Positions 51,193-60,738 of a DNA stretch of 64,000 nt are shown in pieces. The translations under genes were made by a program, and so were the position numbers. The notes below the pieces were generated by a model, which worked only from the letters and a program-made list of their open reading frames with translations, was not told the DNA's origin and made no database searches. The number at the start of each line of letters is the position of its first letter. Position 1 is the stretch's first letter. Origin of the DNA: Gemmobacter aquarius. Lineage in GTDB: Bacteria > Pseudomonadota > Alphaproteobacteria > Rhodobacterales > Rhodobacteraceae. The stretch is taken from contig NZ_CP028919.1 of the NCBI RefSeq assembly GCF_003060865.1, forward strand, positions 124,001 to 188,000, read 5' to 3'.

Positions 51193-51256
51193 GAGGCGCC
51201 CCCTTTTGGCCTGTCGGAATGGGTCTTAAATGCAGAAAGCCGCCGAATGGTTCCGC

Positions 51257-52378
51257 TTAGCTTGGCGGATCGCCGCGCAAAGACTGACAAACCATTTCAG
51301 CGAGCGCGAGCGAGGCCGTCAGTCCGGGGCTTTCGATTCCGTAAAGTTGGACGAGACCGGGCACGCCATGTATCGATGGCGTGTCGATGCGGAAATCGGC
51401 CGCGGGCGCGCCTGCTGGCGAGAGTTTGGGTCGAATTCCACAAAATGAGGGAGACAGGCTTTCAATTGGCAAAGCTGGCCAATAGCGGGAAATCTCATCG
51501 GCGAAATGGGTGAGTCGGGACGGATCGGGCGTGTAATCCAATGTTTCGATCCATGCGACATCGGGGCCGAAGCGCATCGACCCCTGAAGGTCGAGCGTCA
51601 GATGTATCCCGAGTCCGCCCGGTTCGGGGACAGGGTAGATCAGCCGCGAAAAGCGGTTCCGTCCGGTGCAGGTGAAATATTGGCCCCGTGCCATCCATGT
51701 CTGAGGCACGAGCGCAGGATCGTAACCTTGCAGACGCGCGGCGAAGGGCGCTGCGCCATGCCCCGCTGCATTGATCAGCGTGCGCGTGTGGAGTGTGAGC
51801 GTTTCACCACCAGGGCCTAAAGTTTCCAGTACAAAGCCGCTGCCTGTGATCAAGCCGCCCGTAACCATCGTATAGCAAGCCAACATTGCGCCATGGCTCT
51901 CGGCGTCGGCTAGCAGCGACTGCATATAGGCATGGCTGTCGAGAATGCCGGTCATCGGGGAAAGGAGGGCGGCATGACACTCGAGTGCAGGCTCGAGGGT
52001 GAGGGCTTCGGTCCTGTCTATCAGCGTCAGCGCACCCGCGCCGCAGCCGAGCGCGCGGGCGGCGATGGTTTCCAACATCGGAATCTGGTCGCGAGTGGTG
52101 GCGACGATCAGTTTTCCACATTGCCGATGCGGCAGATCACGCTCGCGTAGATAGGCGTAAAGCAGATCGCGCCCGCGGATACATAGCCGCGCCTTGTGGC
52201 TGTTCGGGTCGTAATAAAGGCCTGCGTGGATTACCTCTGAGTTGCGGGCACTGGTTTCGGTGCCGAAGGTCGAAGCGCGATCGAGGATCAGTACTTCCCG
52301 GCCCTGCAATGCCATTCTGCGGGCAATTGCCAGTCCCACGACGCCCGCACCAATGATCGTGCAATCCACCTGTTCCAC
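51257..52378 (-). CDS. FAD-dependent oxidoreductase, LhgO-like
   Basis: 373 residues. N-terminal FAD site CTIIGAGVVGLAIARRMALQGREVLILDRA, then GTETSARNSEVIHAGLYYDPNSHKARLCIRG, which is the hallmark of L-2-hydroxyglutarate oxidases (LhgO), and the C-terminal IHGVPGLVQLYGIESPGLTASLALAEMV. It could oxidise L-2-hydroxyglutarate or a related 2-hydroxyacid. Why it sits in a polysaccharide locus is unclear. The usual ~400 residues are nearly met. Confidence 0.88.
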   Translation of the reverse strand: MEQVDCTIIGAGVVGLAIARRMALQGREVLILDRASTFGTETSARNSEVIHAGLYYDPNSHKARLCIRGRDLLYAYLRERDLPHRQCGKLIVATTRDQIPMLETIAARALGCGAGALTLIDRTEALTLEPALECHAALLSPMTGILDSHAYMQSLLADAESHGAMLACYTMVTGGLITGSGFVLETLGPGGETLTLHTRTLINAAGHGAAPFAARLQGYDPALVPQTWMARGQYFTCTGRNRFSRLIYPVPEPGGLGIHLTLDLQGSMRFGPDVAWIETLDYTPDPSRLTHFADEISRYWPALPIESLSPSFCGIRPKLSPAGAPAADFRIDTPSIHGVPGLVQLYGIESPGLTASLALAEMVCQSLRGDPPS

Positions 52379-52433
52379 GCCTTACTCCCCGCTTTACGAG
52401 CCTAACGTAGCGAAAGGCTGGGTGGGTTCCCGA

Positions 52434-52727
52434 TCACTCGGCATCGTCACGCGGTTTGACGGTGAGCCGGGGCGCAGGTTCGCCCCTGCGGATGCGGTCG
52501 GCCAAGGGTGTCAGTGTGCCGATGAGGTAGCCAGCCTGAAGCAAGGTCAGGATAAGGAGCGATTCAGTTACGGTAGGATGGCTATAGCCACTGAACCAGC
52601 GAAAGCCGAAAAGTACCGTCATCGCGAACACCATCAGGAAAAGGCCGCCGATCCGCAGAAGCACCGCCGAGACGATGCCTAGGCTGAGGGCAAGGGCGGC
52701 GGCGAAAATCAGGGTAAGCAGGGTCAA
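52434..52727 (-). CDS. Small multi-span membrane protein (97 aa)
   Basis: From a tentative TTG start at 52727. Three hydrophobic segments: TLLTLIFAAALALSLGIVSAVLL, GGLFLMVFAMTVLFGF and ESLLILTLLQAGYLIGTLTPLA, then a charged end. I do not recognise a family, although similar small proteins occur in exopolysaccharide loci. The start is uncertain since no ATG lies in frame near the N-terminus. Divergent from the GT2 gene at 52854. Confidence 0.5.
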   Translation of the reverse strand: MTLLTLIFAAALALSLGIVSAVLLRIGGLFLMVFAMTVLFGFRWFSGYSHPTVTESLLILTLLQAGYLIGTLTPLADRIRRGEPAPRLTVKPRDDAE

Positions 52728-52853
52728 GGGCGGCGTCCGCAGTAATGTGTCAAGCCTTAGCCTACACCGCGACAGAGTGTCGGGCCAATCCCTGACACGA
52801 ATGCAACCCGCCGCGCGTGCTGTGCGTTGGGGCTGCGACAAGCGGAGACAGGC

Positions 52854-53831
52854 ATGGCAACGAAAGTGAAGAAAACGGACGGTCCGGACGTATCGATCGT
52901 GATCGCGGCATGGCAGGCCGAGGTGTTTCTGGTCCGCAGTATCGAAAACGCGTTGGGGCAGGAAGGCGTTACGGTCGAGGTGATCGTTGTCGATGACGCG
53001 TCGACGGATGATACTTTTGGCGTGGCACGTGCAATGGCTGACAGAGACGGGCGGGTTACGGCGCTGCGCCTGCCCGAAAATGCCGGACCCTCCGGGGCGC
53101 GGAACGCAGCCTTGGCCCATGCGCGGGGGACGTGGATTGCCGTGCTCGACGCCGATGACCGCATGGTGCCCCGACGTCTGCAACGTATGATCGCCCTTGC
53201 CGAAAAGGTGGGAGACGAAGGACGTGCCGTCGACATCGTACTGGGCAACCTCGCCGAGGTGGACGAGACGGGTCAGCCGCTCTCGGACGAGCCATTTATT
53301 ACCGATCCTGACGCTCCGGTGCGCCTGTCGGCTGAACGGTTTGTCGCGGGTAACTTGCGCGTCGTGGGCGGGCATAACCTTGGCTATCTTAAACCGCTTG
53401 TGCGGCGCGCGTTCATTGAGCGCGAGGGCATTGCCTATGATACCGACCTGCGCAATGGAGAGGACTTCCATCTCGTGCTGTGCTGTCTGCTTGCGGGGGC
53501 GAATGTCTGGTTCAGCCCCGATCCCGACTATTTGTACACACGGCGTAAAGGGTCGGTTTCGTCGGTGTCTACGATCGATCATCTAAACGCACTTATACGG
53601 TCGGAAACGGACATGTTGGTGCATCCGGCCCTGACGCCCGAGCTGCGCGAACTGCTCGACAAACGCCGACGCGGCCTGATCGACCTGCGAACGACGGAAA
53701 CGGTGCTGCAAGCACTCAGGGCGCGGCGTATCGGGCGGGCGCGGGCGGCACTGACGGCGCGGCCAAGGGCTGCTGTTCTTGTGCTGCGCCAATTGTCCGA
53801 AGGCCTTTGGCGACGGTTGCTTCGGGCCTAA
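52854..53831 (+). CDS. Glycosyltransferase family 2
   Basis: 325 residues from ATG 52854 with GGAG upstream. DVSIVIAAWQAEVFLVRSIENALGQEGVTVEVIVVDDASTDDT, then GPSGARNAALAHARGTWIAVLDADDRMVP (DAD metal motif), and an acidic catalytic region around YDTDLRNGEDFHL (ED). Resembles succinoglycan ExoO/ExoW-type enzymes. The C-terminal helix is basic and may contact the membrane. Its stop overlaps the convergent GT2 by four bases. Confidence 0.9.
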   Translation: MATKVKKTDGPDVSIVIAAWQAEVFLVRSIENALGQEGVTVEVIVVDDASTDDTFGVARAMADRDGRVTALRLPENAGPSGARNAALAHARGTWIAVLDADDRMVPRRLQRMIALAEKVGDEGRAVDIVLGNLAEVDETGQPLSDEPFITDPDAPVRLSAERFVAGNLRVVGGHNLGYLKPLVRRAFIEREGIAYDTDLRNGEDFHLVLCCLLAGANVWFSPDPDYLYTRRKGSVSSVSTIDHLNALIRSETDMLVHPALTPELRELLDKRRRGLIDLRTTETVLQALRARRIGRARAALTARPRAAVLVLRQLSEGLWRRLLRA

Positions 53832-54691
53832 CTTCCATAAATCTCGCGCTGCGAAGGTTTTATCGCGCCGCGGACGACGCCGAGATGGAAAAGGGCGCGC
53901 AGGGTCCAGAAAGCGAGTTTGGGGCGGTTCGTCGCATACGGAAATGCGCGTGCTGCGCTGAAAGCTGCCTTTGCGAGCGATGCGGCGACCAGCACCGAAC
54001 GCGACCTGCCGACGCTTTGGGCGTAGTGCTGGCCTTCTGCCATCCGGCGCTCTGCAAGCCAGCGAAACGAAAGGCGAGATGGTGAAACCGGTTCGGTGAC
54101 CTGCGCTTGTTCGCAGATCGCGAAGCGGCTACCCGCGCGGTGTAACCGGTAGAAAAAGTCGGTGTCTTCTCCGCCGGACCGGCCCAATGCCGGATCGAAG
54201 CGGATGCCTTGGGGTGGCCTGCGGAAAACGACGTTGCAGCTGTGGCCGGTTTCGACAGTGCCAGCGCGGCGTTGCGGGCGGTTGGAGTGAAAATCGTTGG
54301 CGGTGATCCAGTCTGGCGTACCTGCCGGATAAACGGCGCGGGACGGGCCAAAGACGGCGTCGGCGCCGGTTTCGGCGGCGCAGGACAAAAGTTGCGCCAG
54401 CCAGTCGCTCGGGGCGGTCTCGTCATCGTCCAGAAAGGCGATCCATTCGCCCTTTGCGGCATCGAGGCAAGCATTCCGGGCGATGGAGATGTTGCGTGCC
54501 GGAGCGTGTATATAAGTGACAGCCAGCCCGAGCGCCTTGACCCGTGCCTGCGCCGTGGGGGCTTCGTCGTTGTCGGCCACGATGATGTTTTGGCTGTGAC
54601 CGGCGGGCAATGCCTGCGCCGCCGCCGAGCGAATGGCATCGGCCAGCGAGTCGCGACGGAAGGTGCAGATGCAAAGGTCAATTTCGATCAT
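53828..54691 (-). CDS. Glycosyltransferase family 2, ExoM-like
   Basis: 287 residues from ATG 54691. IEIDLCICTFRRDSLADAIRSAAAQALPAGHSQNIIVADNDEAPTAQARV, RNISIARNACLDAAKGEWIAFLDDDETAPSDWL (DDD motif) and GRSGGEDTDFFYRL (ED catalytic base region) are close to ExoM, a glucosyltransferase of succinoglycan assembly. A longer frame to 54730 adds 13 residues without better support. Divergent from the ABC transporter gene. Confidence 0.9.
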   Translation of the reverse strand: MIEIDLCICTFRRDSLADAIRSAAAQALPAGHSQNIIVADNDEAPTAQARVKALGLAVTYIHAPARNISIARNACLDAAKGEWIAFLDDDETAPSDWLAQLLSCAAETGADAVFGPSRAVYPAGTPDWITANDFHSNRPQRRAGTVETGHSCNVVFRRPPQGIRFDPALGRSGGEDTDFFYRLHRAGSRFAICEQAQVTEPVSPSRLSFRWLAERRMAEGQHYAQSVGRSRSVLVAASLAKAAFSAARAFPYATNRPKLAFWTLRALFHLGVVRGAIKPSQREIYGS

Positions 54692-54814
54692 TTTCAGCCC
54701 CGCTTTTGTGAAGCTGCAACCCATGCGCAACGCGACGGTTCCGCAGCCAAGGAACCCTGCCGGACGGGGTGCGTTCCACTGTCTCGGGCATCAAAGCAGG
54801 ACAAGGACATTCAG

Positions 54815-56608
54815 GTGCGGGACGCATACCGGAAGATATTCGAGCTTTTCGATTTGCGCGAGCGACGGCGTTTCTCCGTCCTTGTGCTATTGGTGATGGC
54901 CATGGGACTGTTCGACGTTCTTGGCGTTGCGTCGGTCCTGCCGTTCCTTGCGGTGGTATCGAACCCAGACACGATCCATCAAAGCGACTGGCTTTCTTGG
55001 TTTCAGGACGTTTCCGGAGCAAGAACGGTGACTGGCTTCATGATGGTGCTAGGCTTTACGGTTTTCCTGTTCGTCCTTGTAACCACCATCTTCAGGGCCC
55101 TGACCTTTTACGCCCTGACGCGTTTTACCAAGATGCGGATGGTCAGTCTGGCAACGCGCCTGATGGAGGTCTACCTCAGTCAGCCTTACATCTGGTTTCT
55201 GGGCAGGCATTCTTCCGACCTTGGCAAGACAATCCTTTCTGAAGTGAACCTTGTCGTTAACGGACCGATCACGGCGGCGATGCGCTTGCTTGCGAACGGG
55301 GTTATGCTGGCGCTTCTGGTGCTGTTCCTGTTCGTGATGGAGCCATTGGCAGCGATCGGCGGGGTCGTGATCTTCGGCGGTACCTACGGGCTGATCTTTC
55401 TGGCAACCCGGATGCGGCTGACCCAGATGGGGCAGGGCCGTGTCGAAGCGAACAAAGCGCAGTTCCAGATCATTCACGAAGCGATGGCTGGGATCAAGAA
55501 CGTCAAAATACGGTCGCTCGAGCGAAGCTATCTGGAACGGTTCCGCATTCCTTCGCATGCCAACGCAAGGCAGCAAGCGGGTCTGGCGCTGATTTCGGAA
55601 TTGCCGCGACAGTTGCTCGAGGTGATCGCCTTTGGCGGCATGGTTCTGTTCGTTCTTTGGCTTCTTGCCCGTAACGACGGTGTGATCGGAGATGTCGTGC
55701 CCATTCTGGGTGTCTATGCCTTTGCTGCGGCGCGGATGTTTCCGACGATCCAGCAATTGTTCGCGTCGATCTCGGAGATCCGTTTCGGTGCGGCGGCCCT
55801 CGACCAATTGCATGCCGAACTGACGCAGGCCACGGGCAGCAGATTGCCGGATCAGGCAGCCGCTGCAATTCCGTTGAAGCACGCGTTGGAGCTGGACCGC
55901 GTCACCTTCGCCTTTCCCAATGCGGGCAGGGCGGCTCTGAACGAACTGTCGATGACGATCGCCGCAAATACGACGGTTGGGATCGTCGGATCGACCGGTG
56001 CGGGCAAGACCACGACTGTCGATATGATCCTCGGGCTGCTTTCGCCACAGGGTGGAAAGCTGCGGGTCGACGGTGTTGTGATTGACGAAAGCAACGTGCG
56101 CGGCTGGCAGCGGTCGGTCGGCTATGTGCCGCAAGAAATTTTCCTGATCGACGACTCGGTCGCGGCGAATATTGCCTTTGGCGTTCCTGCGGGCGAAATC
56201 GACATGGAGGCCGTCAAGGCTGCATCGCGGGTGGCCGAGCTGCACGATTTCGTGCAGACCTTGCCGCAAGGGTACAGGACCGAGGTTGGCGAACGTGGAG
56301 CGCGTCTGTCTGGTGGGCAGCGCCAACGGATCGGCATCGCACGGGCGCTTTATTCAAACCCCGACATTCTGGTGTTCGACGAGGCGACGAGTGCGCTCGA
56401 CAACCTGACCGAGCGGGCGATCATGTCTGCAATCGGTGCCTTGGGACATTCCAAAACCATCGTCGTCATCGCGCACCGTCTGTCGACCGTGCGGCATTGC
56501 GACATGGTCTATCTGTTGGAAGGCGGGCGCGTCGTCGCTGCCGACCGTTATGACGGGCTGGTCGAGAAGAACGACCATTTCCGCGCTTTGCATGAAGCCA
56601 CAGCCTGA
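54815..56608 (+). CDS. ABC transporter with fused permease and ATPase (lipid-linked saccharide flippase type)
   Basis: 597 residues from GTG 54815, chosen because AAGGA lies 8 bases upstream and the first membrane helix follows. Six membrane spans, e.g. FSVLVLLVMAMGLFDVLGVASVLPFLAVV, then an ATPase with Walker A VGIVGSTGAGKTTTVDMILG, Q-loop GYVPQEIFLIDDSVAANI, signature RLSGGQRQRIGIARAL, Walker B ILVFDEATSAL and H-loop VIAHRLSTV. The type resembles PglK-like flippases. It may move the lipid-linked repeat unit, since no Wzx is visible in the window. Confidence 0.9.
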   Translation: MRDAYRKIFELFDLRERRRFSVLVLLVMAMGLFDVLGVASVLPFLAVVSNPDTIHQSDWLSWFQDVSGARTVTGFMMVLGFTVFLFVLVTTIFRALTFYALTRFTKMRMVSLATRLMEVYLSQPYIWFLGRHSSDLGKTILSEVNLVVNGPITAAMRLLANGVMLALLVLFLFVMEPLAAIGGVVIFGGTYGLIFLATRMRLTQMGQGRVEANKAQFQIIHEAMAGIKNVKIRSLERSYLERFRIPSHANARQQAGLALISELPRQLLEVIAFGGMVLFVLWLLARNDGVIGDVVPILGVYAFAAARMFPTIQQLFASISEIRFGAAALDQLHAELTQATGSRLPDQAAAAIPLKHALELDRVTFAFPNAGRAALNELSMTIAANTTVGIVGSTGAGKTTTVDMILGLLSPQGGKLRVDGVVIDESNVRGWQRSVGYVPQEIFLIDDSVAANIAFGVPAGEIDMEAVKAASRVAELHDFVQTLPQGYRTEVGERGARLSGGQRQRIGIARALYSNPDILVFDEATSALDNLTERAIMSAIGALGHSKTIVVIAHRLSTVRHCDMVYLLEGGRVVAADRYDGLVEKNDHFRALHEATA

Positions 56609-56619
56609 AGGATTACCAC

Positions 56620-57351
56620 ATGAAACACATCGCTCTCTCACTGGTTCTTCTGGCGCATCCGGTTCAGGCACTTGACCTTGGCAAGGACTGGATGGTGTCG
56701 GACTGGCCCGCCGGACAAAGCAGCATCGTTCAATGGTCGTCGGCGAATGTGCGGCCCGGTGCGGAAGGGATCGACCTTGTGCTGGACAGAAACCCCGCGT
56801 CAGCGGTCGGCGTCGAGACGCGACCGTATCTCGGGGGCGAAGTCCAGTCAAAAGGGGTCGCGGATACAGGCGTATGGTCCTGGCGCGCCCGTGCCCCGAA
56901 AATGGTCGAAGGGGCGGTGTTCGGCATGTTTCTTTACCGCGCTGATCACGAAAAGCAACCATGGCGCGAATACGATATCGAATTCGTCGGTGGCGGCACG
57001 ACCGACGTAGAGTTGAACATACACTTCGAAGATGCGTCGGGCCGTCATGTGTCGCTGTTAGGTGGACCCAAGAAGATTGACCTCGGCTTCGATGCCGCCG
57101 CGGGATTTCATGATTACGAGATCGAAGTGCAGCCCGAGAGAGCGATCTTTCGCATCGACGGCAAGATCGTTGGCAACTTTGGCCCGAGCGATGTGGAAGG
57201 CAGCGTCTGGAGCATGGGTCCGCTGCGGTCATTCGTCGACCTATGGGCGGTGCAACCGGCGCAGGCGGGTTGGGCCGGCGTCTGGGATTTTGACGGTGTG
57301 CCGCTTACCGCGACGCTGGAAACGGTATCGCTTCCGCCCGCTGCTCGGTAA
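56620..57351 (+). CDS. Sec-exported GH16 endoglycanase, ExoK-like
   Basis: 243 residues. Signal peptide MKHIALSLVLLAHPVQA, then a GH16 domain with SKGVADTGVWSWRARAPKMVEGAVFGMFLYR and the catalytic EYDIEFVG (E-x-D-x-E). It is a paralogue of the GH16 domain in the RTX protein at 41391-43274; both share the late SFVDLW and trailing W-AG-W motifs. In Sinorhizobium ExoK and ExsH cut nascent succinoglycan. AAGGA precedes the ATG, 11 bases after the ABC gene stop. Its end overlaps the convergent OPX gene by 47 bases. Confidence 0.9.
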   Translation: MKHIALSLVLLAHPVQALDLGKDWMVSDWPAGQSSIVQWSSANVRPGAEGIDLVLDRNPASAVGVETRPYLGGEVQSKGVADTGVWSWRARAPKMVEGAVFGMFLYRADHEKQPWREYDIEFVGGGTTDVELNIHFEDASGRHVSLLGGPKKIDLGFDAAAGFHDYEIEVQPERAIFRIDGKIVGNFGPSDVEGSVWSMGPLRSFVDLWAVQPAQAGWAGVWDFDGVPLTATLETVSLPPAAR

Positions 57352-58648
57352 TCTTGGCAGCGAGGGCAGGCGACGACATTTCGTCCGGCAGGGGCAGGCG
57401 AATTTCAAGCACGTCCCCCGGTTGCAGCGAGGTGTCGCGCTCTACGGGAACCGAAACCAGCTTGCCATCCTGACGGCGCGCCAGTTCGAGTATCGGCGCG
57501 CCAAAACCACGGGTCGACACGAAACCATCACCACTTTGCAGCGCCTCGGCATAAAGTGCAGCCTCGGTGCGCTGCTTGATGCGGATCTCTCCGATTTCCG
57601 CTTCGGCAAGGCTGAGACTATCTAAGATGTCACGCTTTCGGGCGTTCAAGATGTCGCTGCGTTGCTGCTTTACCTCGACCGCGCGCTGTTCGGCGGTCAG
57701 GCGGGCGGTTTCCAGCTCGAGCAGTCGAACCTCCTCGTCGGCGACACGGGTTTGCAGGTCGCTTCGGCGGCTCGCGACGGTCAGGCCCTTTTCGACAAGC
57801 TGCGTCGTATTTTCCAGTTCTTCCTTGGCAAGTTCGATCTGCTTTGACCGCAATTCGACCTGTTTGCCGAGGCGGTCGATTTCCTGCGTCAGCAGTTTTT
57901 CGAGACTGGTCAATTGCACCATCTGCGATTTGATCTCTGCATCGCGGGCGGCCTTTACCTCGCTTTCCCTGCGGAGCAGGTCGTTTGCTCCGGGCGCTTC
58001 GGCAAGTTCGTTATCGGGGATCAAGTCCGGGCGGGACGCGAGTTCCGCTTCAAGCCGCGCCTTTTGCGCAAGACGGGCATAGAGTTGGACGCGAAGCACC
58101 TCGTAATTGCCGAGCGACGAAAGCGCAGAGCGTTCGTTCTGCAAGAAGGTGGTCTCGGGCCTGCGGAAACCACCGGCAAGACCGACGGCTTCGATTGCGT
58201 TCATACCGGGGGCAAAGGGGATCGCACCAGGCAACTGCACCTCGCCTATCACGTAGACTGGGCGATATTCGGCCACCTCGACCGCTGCGTCCAGGTTCGA
58301 TGTGATGCCGAGGCCGTCTTGTATTCCACTGACGATAGCTTGGCCGAGCTCTTCGGCGGTAAGTCCGGAGGCCATGATTGAACCGGCCATGGGGATCGAC
58401 ACGGCGCCGTCAGCACCGATGGTGTATTCTCCGCTCGCATCGGGCCACGAAACATAGGTTTGCGTCGTGTTATCCCAACTGCCGATGCGGACGAAAAGCT
58501 TCTCGCGCGGGCCGAGCTTGTATCCTTTGGTCTCGGCCTGTGCCCCAGCAGTCCTGGGTGCGTTAGTTGCCTGGCCAGAGGTCTGCGCTGCGACAGGATA
58601 GGCTGCCGTAAGCAATAAAATGCACAGAATGTTTGATCTAAACGGCAT
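57305..58648 (-). CDS. Outer-membrane polysaccharide export protein (Wza/ExoF-like OPX)
   Basis: 447 residues. Signal peptide MPFRSNILCILLLTAAYPVAA, no lipobox Cys. The polysaccharide export domain follows (YKLGPREKLFVRIGSWDNTTQTY...YTIGADGAVSIPMAGSIMASGLTAEELGQAI), then the SLBB strand VYVIGEVQLPGAIPFAPGMNAIEAVGLAGGF. A long coiled coil (about 180-350) and a second SLBB-like end follow. This ExoF-like plan is common in Rhizobiales and Rhodobacterales. It spans periplasm and outer membrane. It starts 11 bases inside the end of the chain-length gene. Confidence 0.9.
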   Translation of the reverse strand: MPFRSNILCILLLTAAYPVAAQTSGQATNAPRTAGAQAETKGYKLGPREKLFVRIGSWDNTTQTYVSWPDASGEYTIGADGAVSIPMAGSIMASGLTAEELGQAIVSGIQDGLGITSNLDAAVEVAEYRPVYVIGEVQLPGAIPFAPGMNAIEAVGLAGGFRRPETTFLQNERSALSSLGNYEVLRVQLYARLAQKARLEAELASRPDLIPDNELAEAPGANDLLRRESEVKAARDAEIKSQMVQLTSLEKLLTQEIDRLGKQVELRSKQIELAKEELENTTQLVEKGLTVASRRSDLQTRVADEEVRLLELETARLTAEQRAVEVKQQRSDILNARKRDILDSLSLAEAEIGEIRIKQRTEAALYAEALQSGDGFVSTRGFGAPILELARRQDGKLVSVPVERDTSLQPGDVLEIRLPLPDEMSSPALAAKITEQRAEAIPFPASR

Positions 58649-60731
58649 GGAGCAATCGTTCCTCGAAATCGCCGCGGCGCATGTAGAGCCGGGCGCGTTT
58701 CAGATCGGCACCGACCAGAACGGTCGAGGCGATGGGGCGGAGGTTTTCGCCATGAAGCTGTATGGCGTCCGCTAGAAAATCCGGCGTTATCGACCCCCAC
58801 GGCAGGATCAGGATCGACGCATCGGCGGCGCGGGCCAAGGCGTCGGGGAAAGTTGTGCGCGTGAGTGAGGGCAGGCAAAGCAGGACGGTCTGAAACCGCT
58901 CGCGCAGACGGTCTGTGGCGTCGTCACGCGCTGGAATGTCAGATAGTTTCCAAGTTTCGACCCGTTCCAGCGCGTTGAGCCGCTGGACCTGCCCTGGTGT
59001 CAGGCCGCCCGCATCGACCACCAGCACGCGTTCGCCGTTGGCCGAAAGCGTCTCGGCGAAGCTTGTGATCGGGAAAGCGTCGGCCACTGCGTCGACTGGC
59101 ACAAGTGCGACGATGCGGCCGACGCCAGCTTGCTGCGCAACCATGCGGTCAAGGTCCTGGCGGGCGCGGTTGAGTGTCCGAGTTAGCACGCGGCGTTGTT
59201 CGGTATCGAGCTTGCGCCGCGGTGAAGGCGTAAGACCAGCGCAAGGCAGGCCCGAGCGGTCTGTCGTGTCCTTGGGCGTGCGAAGGCGCACAGGACCCAT
59301 CTCGCGCAGGGCACCGATAACGATGCCAATCAGCGCGCCCAATATCAGGCCCATACCCAGCAGGGCCTTCTTGCGCGGGCTTGACGGCCTGTCCGGAAGG
59401 TCGGCTGGCGAAATTATGCGGACTGATGCGATGGGAAAGTTTTCCTGCTGCGCTGTGATTTCGTATCGTTCGAGAAAATCGCGGTAAACGGTGGCGTAGG
59501 TATCGGCGACCGCTTCGAGCTGGGCGAGCTGGCCCATCACCTTGTCGTCGCCGGTGACCCGGTCGGCAAAGCTGGACAGATCGTCACGAAGCGAAGCCTC
59601 GCGCGAGCGGGCGATTTCAAACTGCGCTTTGGTCGCGAGAACAGCGCGGTTGAGCTCTTCTCCGATGGTCTGTTCAAGAATATCCATCTGTTTCTTTAGT
59701 TGCAGCGCCTGCGGATGGTCTTCGCCGCGTTCGGCGACGATCCCGGTCCAGTTGCGGCGGGCATTGATGTAATCGGTACGTAGCGCTGCCATCGTTTCGT
59801 CCGAGGGCGTCAGCGTTTCCAACGCCGACACGGCAAGGACGTCGGGCTTTTCCACGTTCATCATGGCTTCGAAACTTTGCACGCGGGCGCGGAGTTGCGC
59901 CACGTCGGCCGAGGCGGTGACCAGGGCCGTTGTCAGATCTGACTGCTGCTGATCGGTCAGCAAGTTGCCCTGATACTCTACAAGATTGTGCCGAGAGCGG
60001 AATTCCTGCACCGCACTCGTCGCTTCTTGGCTGCGTTCGGCCAGAACTTTCAACCGTTCGCTTACCCACTGGCCTGCGTTGACGGCAAGTTTCGATTGCG
60101 AGGTAAGCTGGAACTGCACGTAGCTATCGCCGTAGGCGCGGGCGACTGCTGCAGCGCGCTGTGGGTTGTGATCGGAATACGCAAGCAAAAGCACGAAACT
60201 GCGGCCCACGCGCTCGACATAAAGATGTTCGCGCAAGATGCCTGCGGCGGCCTCGCGGGCCGCGATGGCGGGATCGACCGGCGGCCCGATCGGTGCTTTA
60301 CTGCTTGAAAAGAAACCTGAGATCGAGGTGACATTGCCCATGATGCGCGAGACGAGATCGACGGGCGGGTCCATGAAATCGGCGTCTTGGTCAAGGTTGA
60401 GCCGCTTGACCACCTCGACCGCAAGAACCTGACTGCGCAATATTTCGAGTTCGGACTGTACGGTGGCGTCGGACCGGACAGCATTGGGTAAGGCCGAGAC
60501 CTGATTGAGCAGTTCGTTGCGTTCTTCGTCGAGCAGGATCGTTTCGGTTGCCGAGTAGCGTGGAACCGAAACGACTATCAGTAGCAAGGCGACGGCAGCG
60601 CCTGTCAGCGCGCCCTTGACCACGACTCCGGCTTGGCGCCGCGCTGACTGGCCCAACTTTTCGCTGTCGATGACCGTGCCCGCATCGGGATCCATTCCAA
60701 GCTGCGGCTGGCGTGAATAAGGACCGTTCAT
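58638..60731 (-). CDS. Polysaccharide co-polymerase (Wzz/ExoP-like) with degenerate kinase domain
   Basis: 697 residues. First membrane helix VVKGALTGAAVALLLIVVSVP, periplasmic coiled coil, and a second helix ALLGMGLILGALIGIVIGAL after the Pro-rich PADLPDRPSSPRKK. The cytoplasmic part is BY-kinase-like in layout, but where Walker A is expected it reads RIVALVPVDAVADAFPITSF, without GKS/T. The A' position is VLVVDAGG and Walker B VLLCLPSL. There is no terminal Tyr cluster. It is probably an inactive scaffold that may be served by the intact kinase at the other end. Confidence 0.85.
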   Translation of the reverse strand: MNGPYSRQPQLGMDPDAGTVIDSEKLGQSARRQAGVVVKGALTGAAVALLLIVVSVPRYSATETILLDEERNELLNQVSALPNAVRSDATVQSELEILRSQVLAVEVVKRLNLDQDADFMDPPVDLVSRIMGNVTSISGFFSSSKAPIGPPVDPAIAAREAAAGILREHLYVERVGRSFVLLLAYSDHNPQRAAAVARAYGDSYVQFQLTSQSKLAVNAGQWVSERLKVLAERSQEATSAVQEFRSRHNLVEYQGNLLTDQQQSDLTTALVTASADVAQLRARVQSFEAMMNVEKPDVLAVSALETLTPSDETMAALRTDYINARRNWTGIVAERGEDHPQALQLKKQMDILEQTIGEELNRAVLATKAQFEIARSREASLRDDLSSFADRVTGDDKVMGQLAQLEAVADTYATVYRDFLERYEITAQQENFPIASVRIISPADLPDRPSSPRKKALLGMGLILGALIGIVIGALREMGPVRLRTPKDTTDRSGLPCAGLTPSPRRKLDTEQRRVLTRTLNRARQDLDRMVAQQAGVGRIVALVPVDAVADAFPITSFAETLSANGERVLVVDAGGLTPGQVQRLNALERVETWKLSDIPARDDATDRLRERFQTVLLCLPSLTRTTFPDALARAADASILILPWGSITPDFLADAIQLHGENLRPIASTVLVGADLKRARLYMRRGDFEERLLHAV

Positions 60732-60738
60732 TCCGGAC

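Noticed and set aside
54209..54814. Upstream extension of the ABC transporter frame
   Set aside because: It lies opposite the ExoM-like gene and has no transporter features; GTG 54815 has a good ribosome site.
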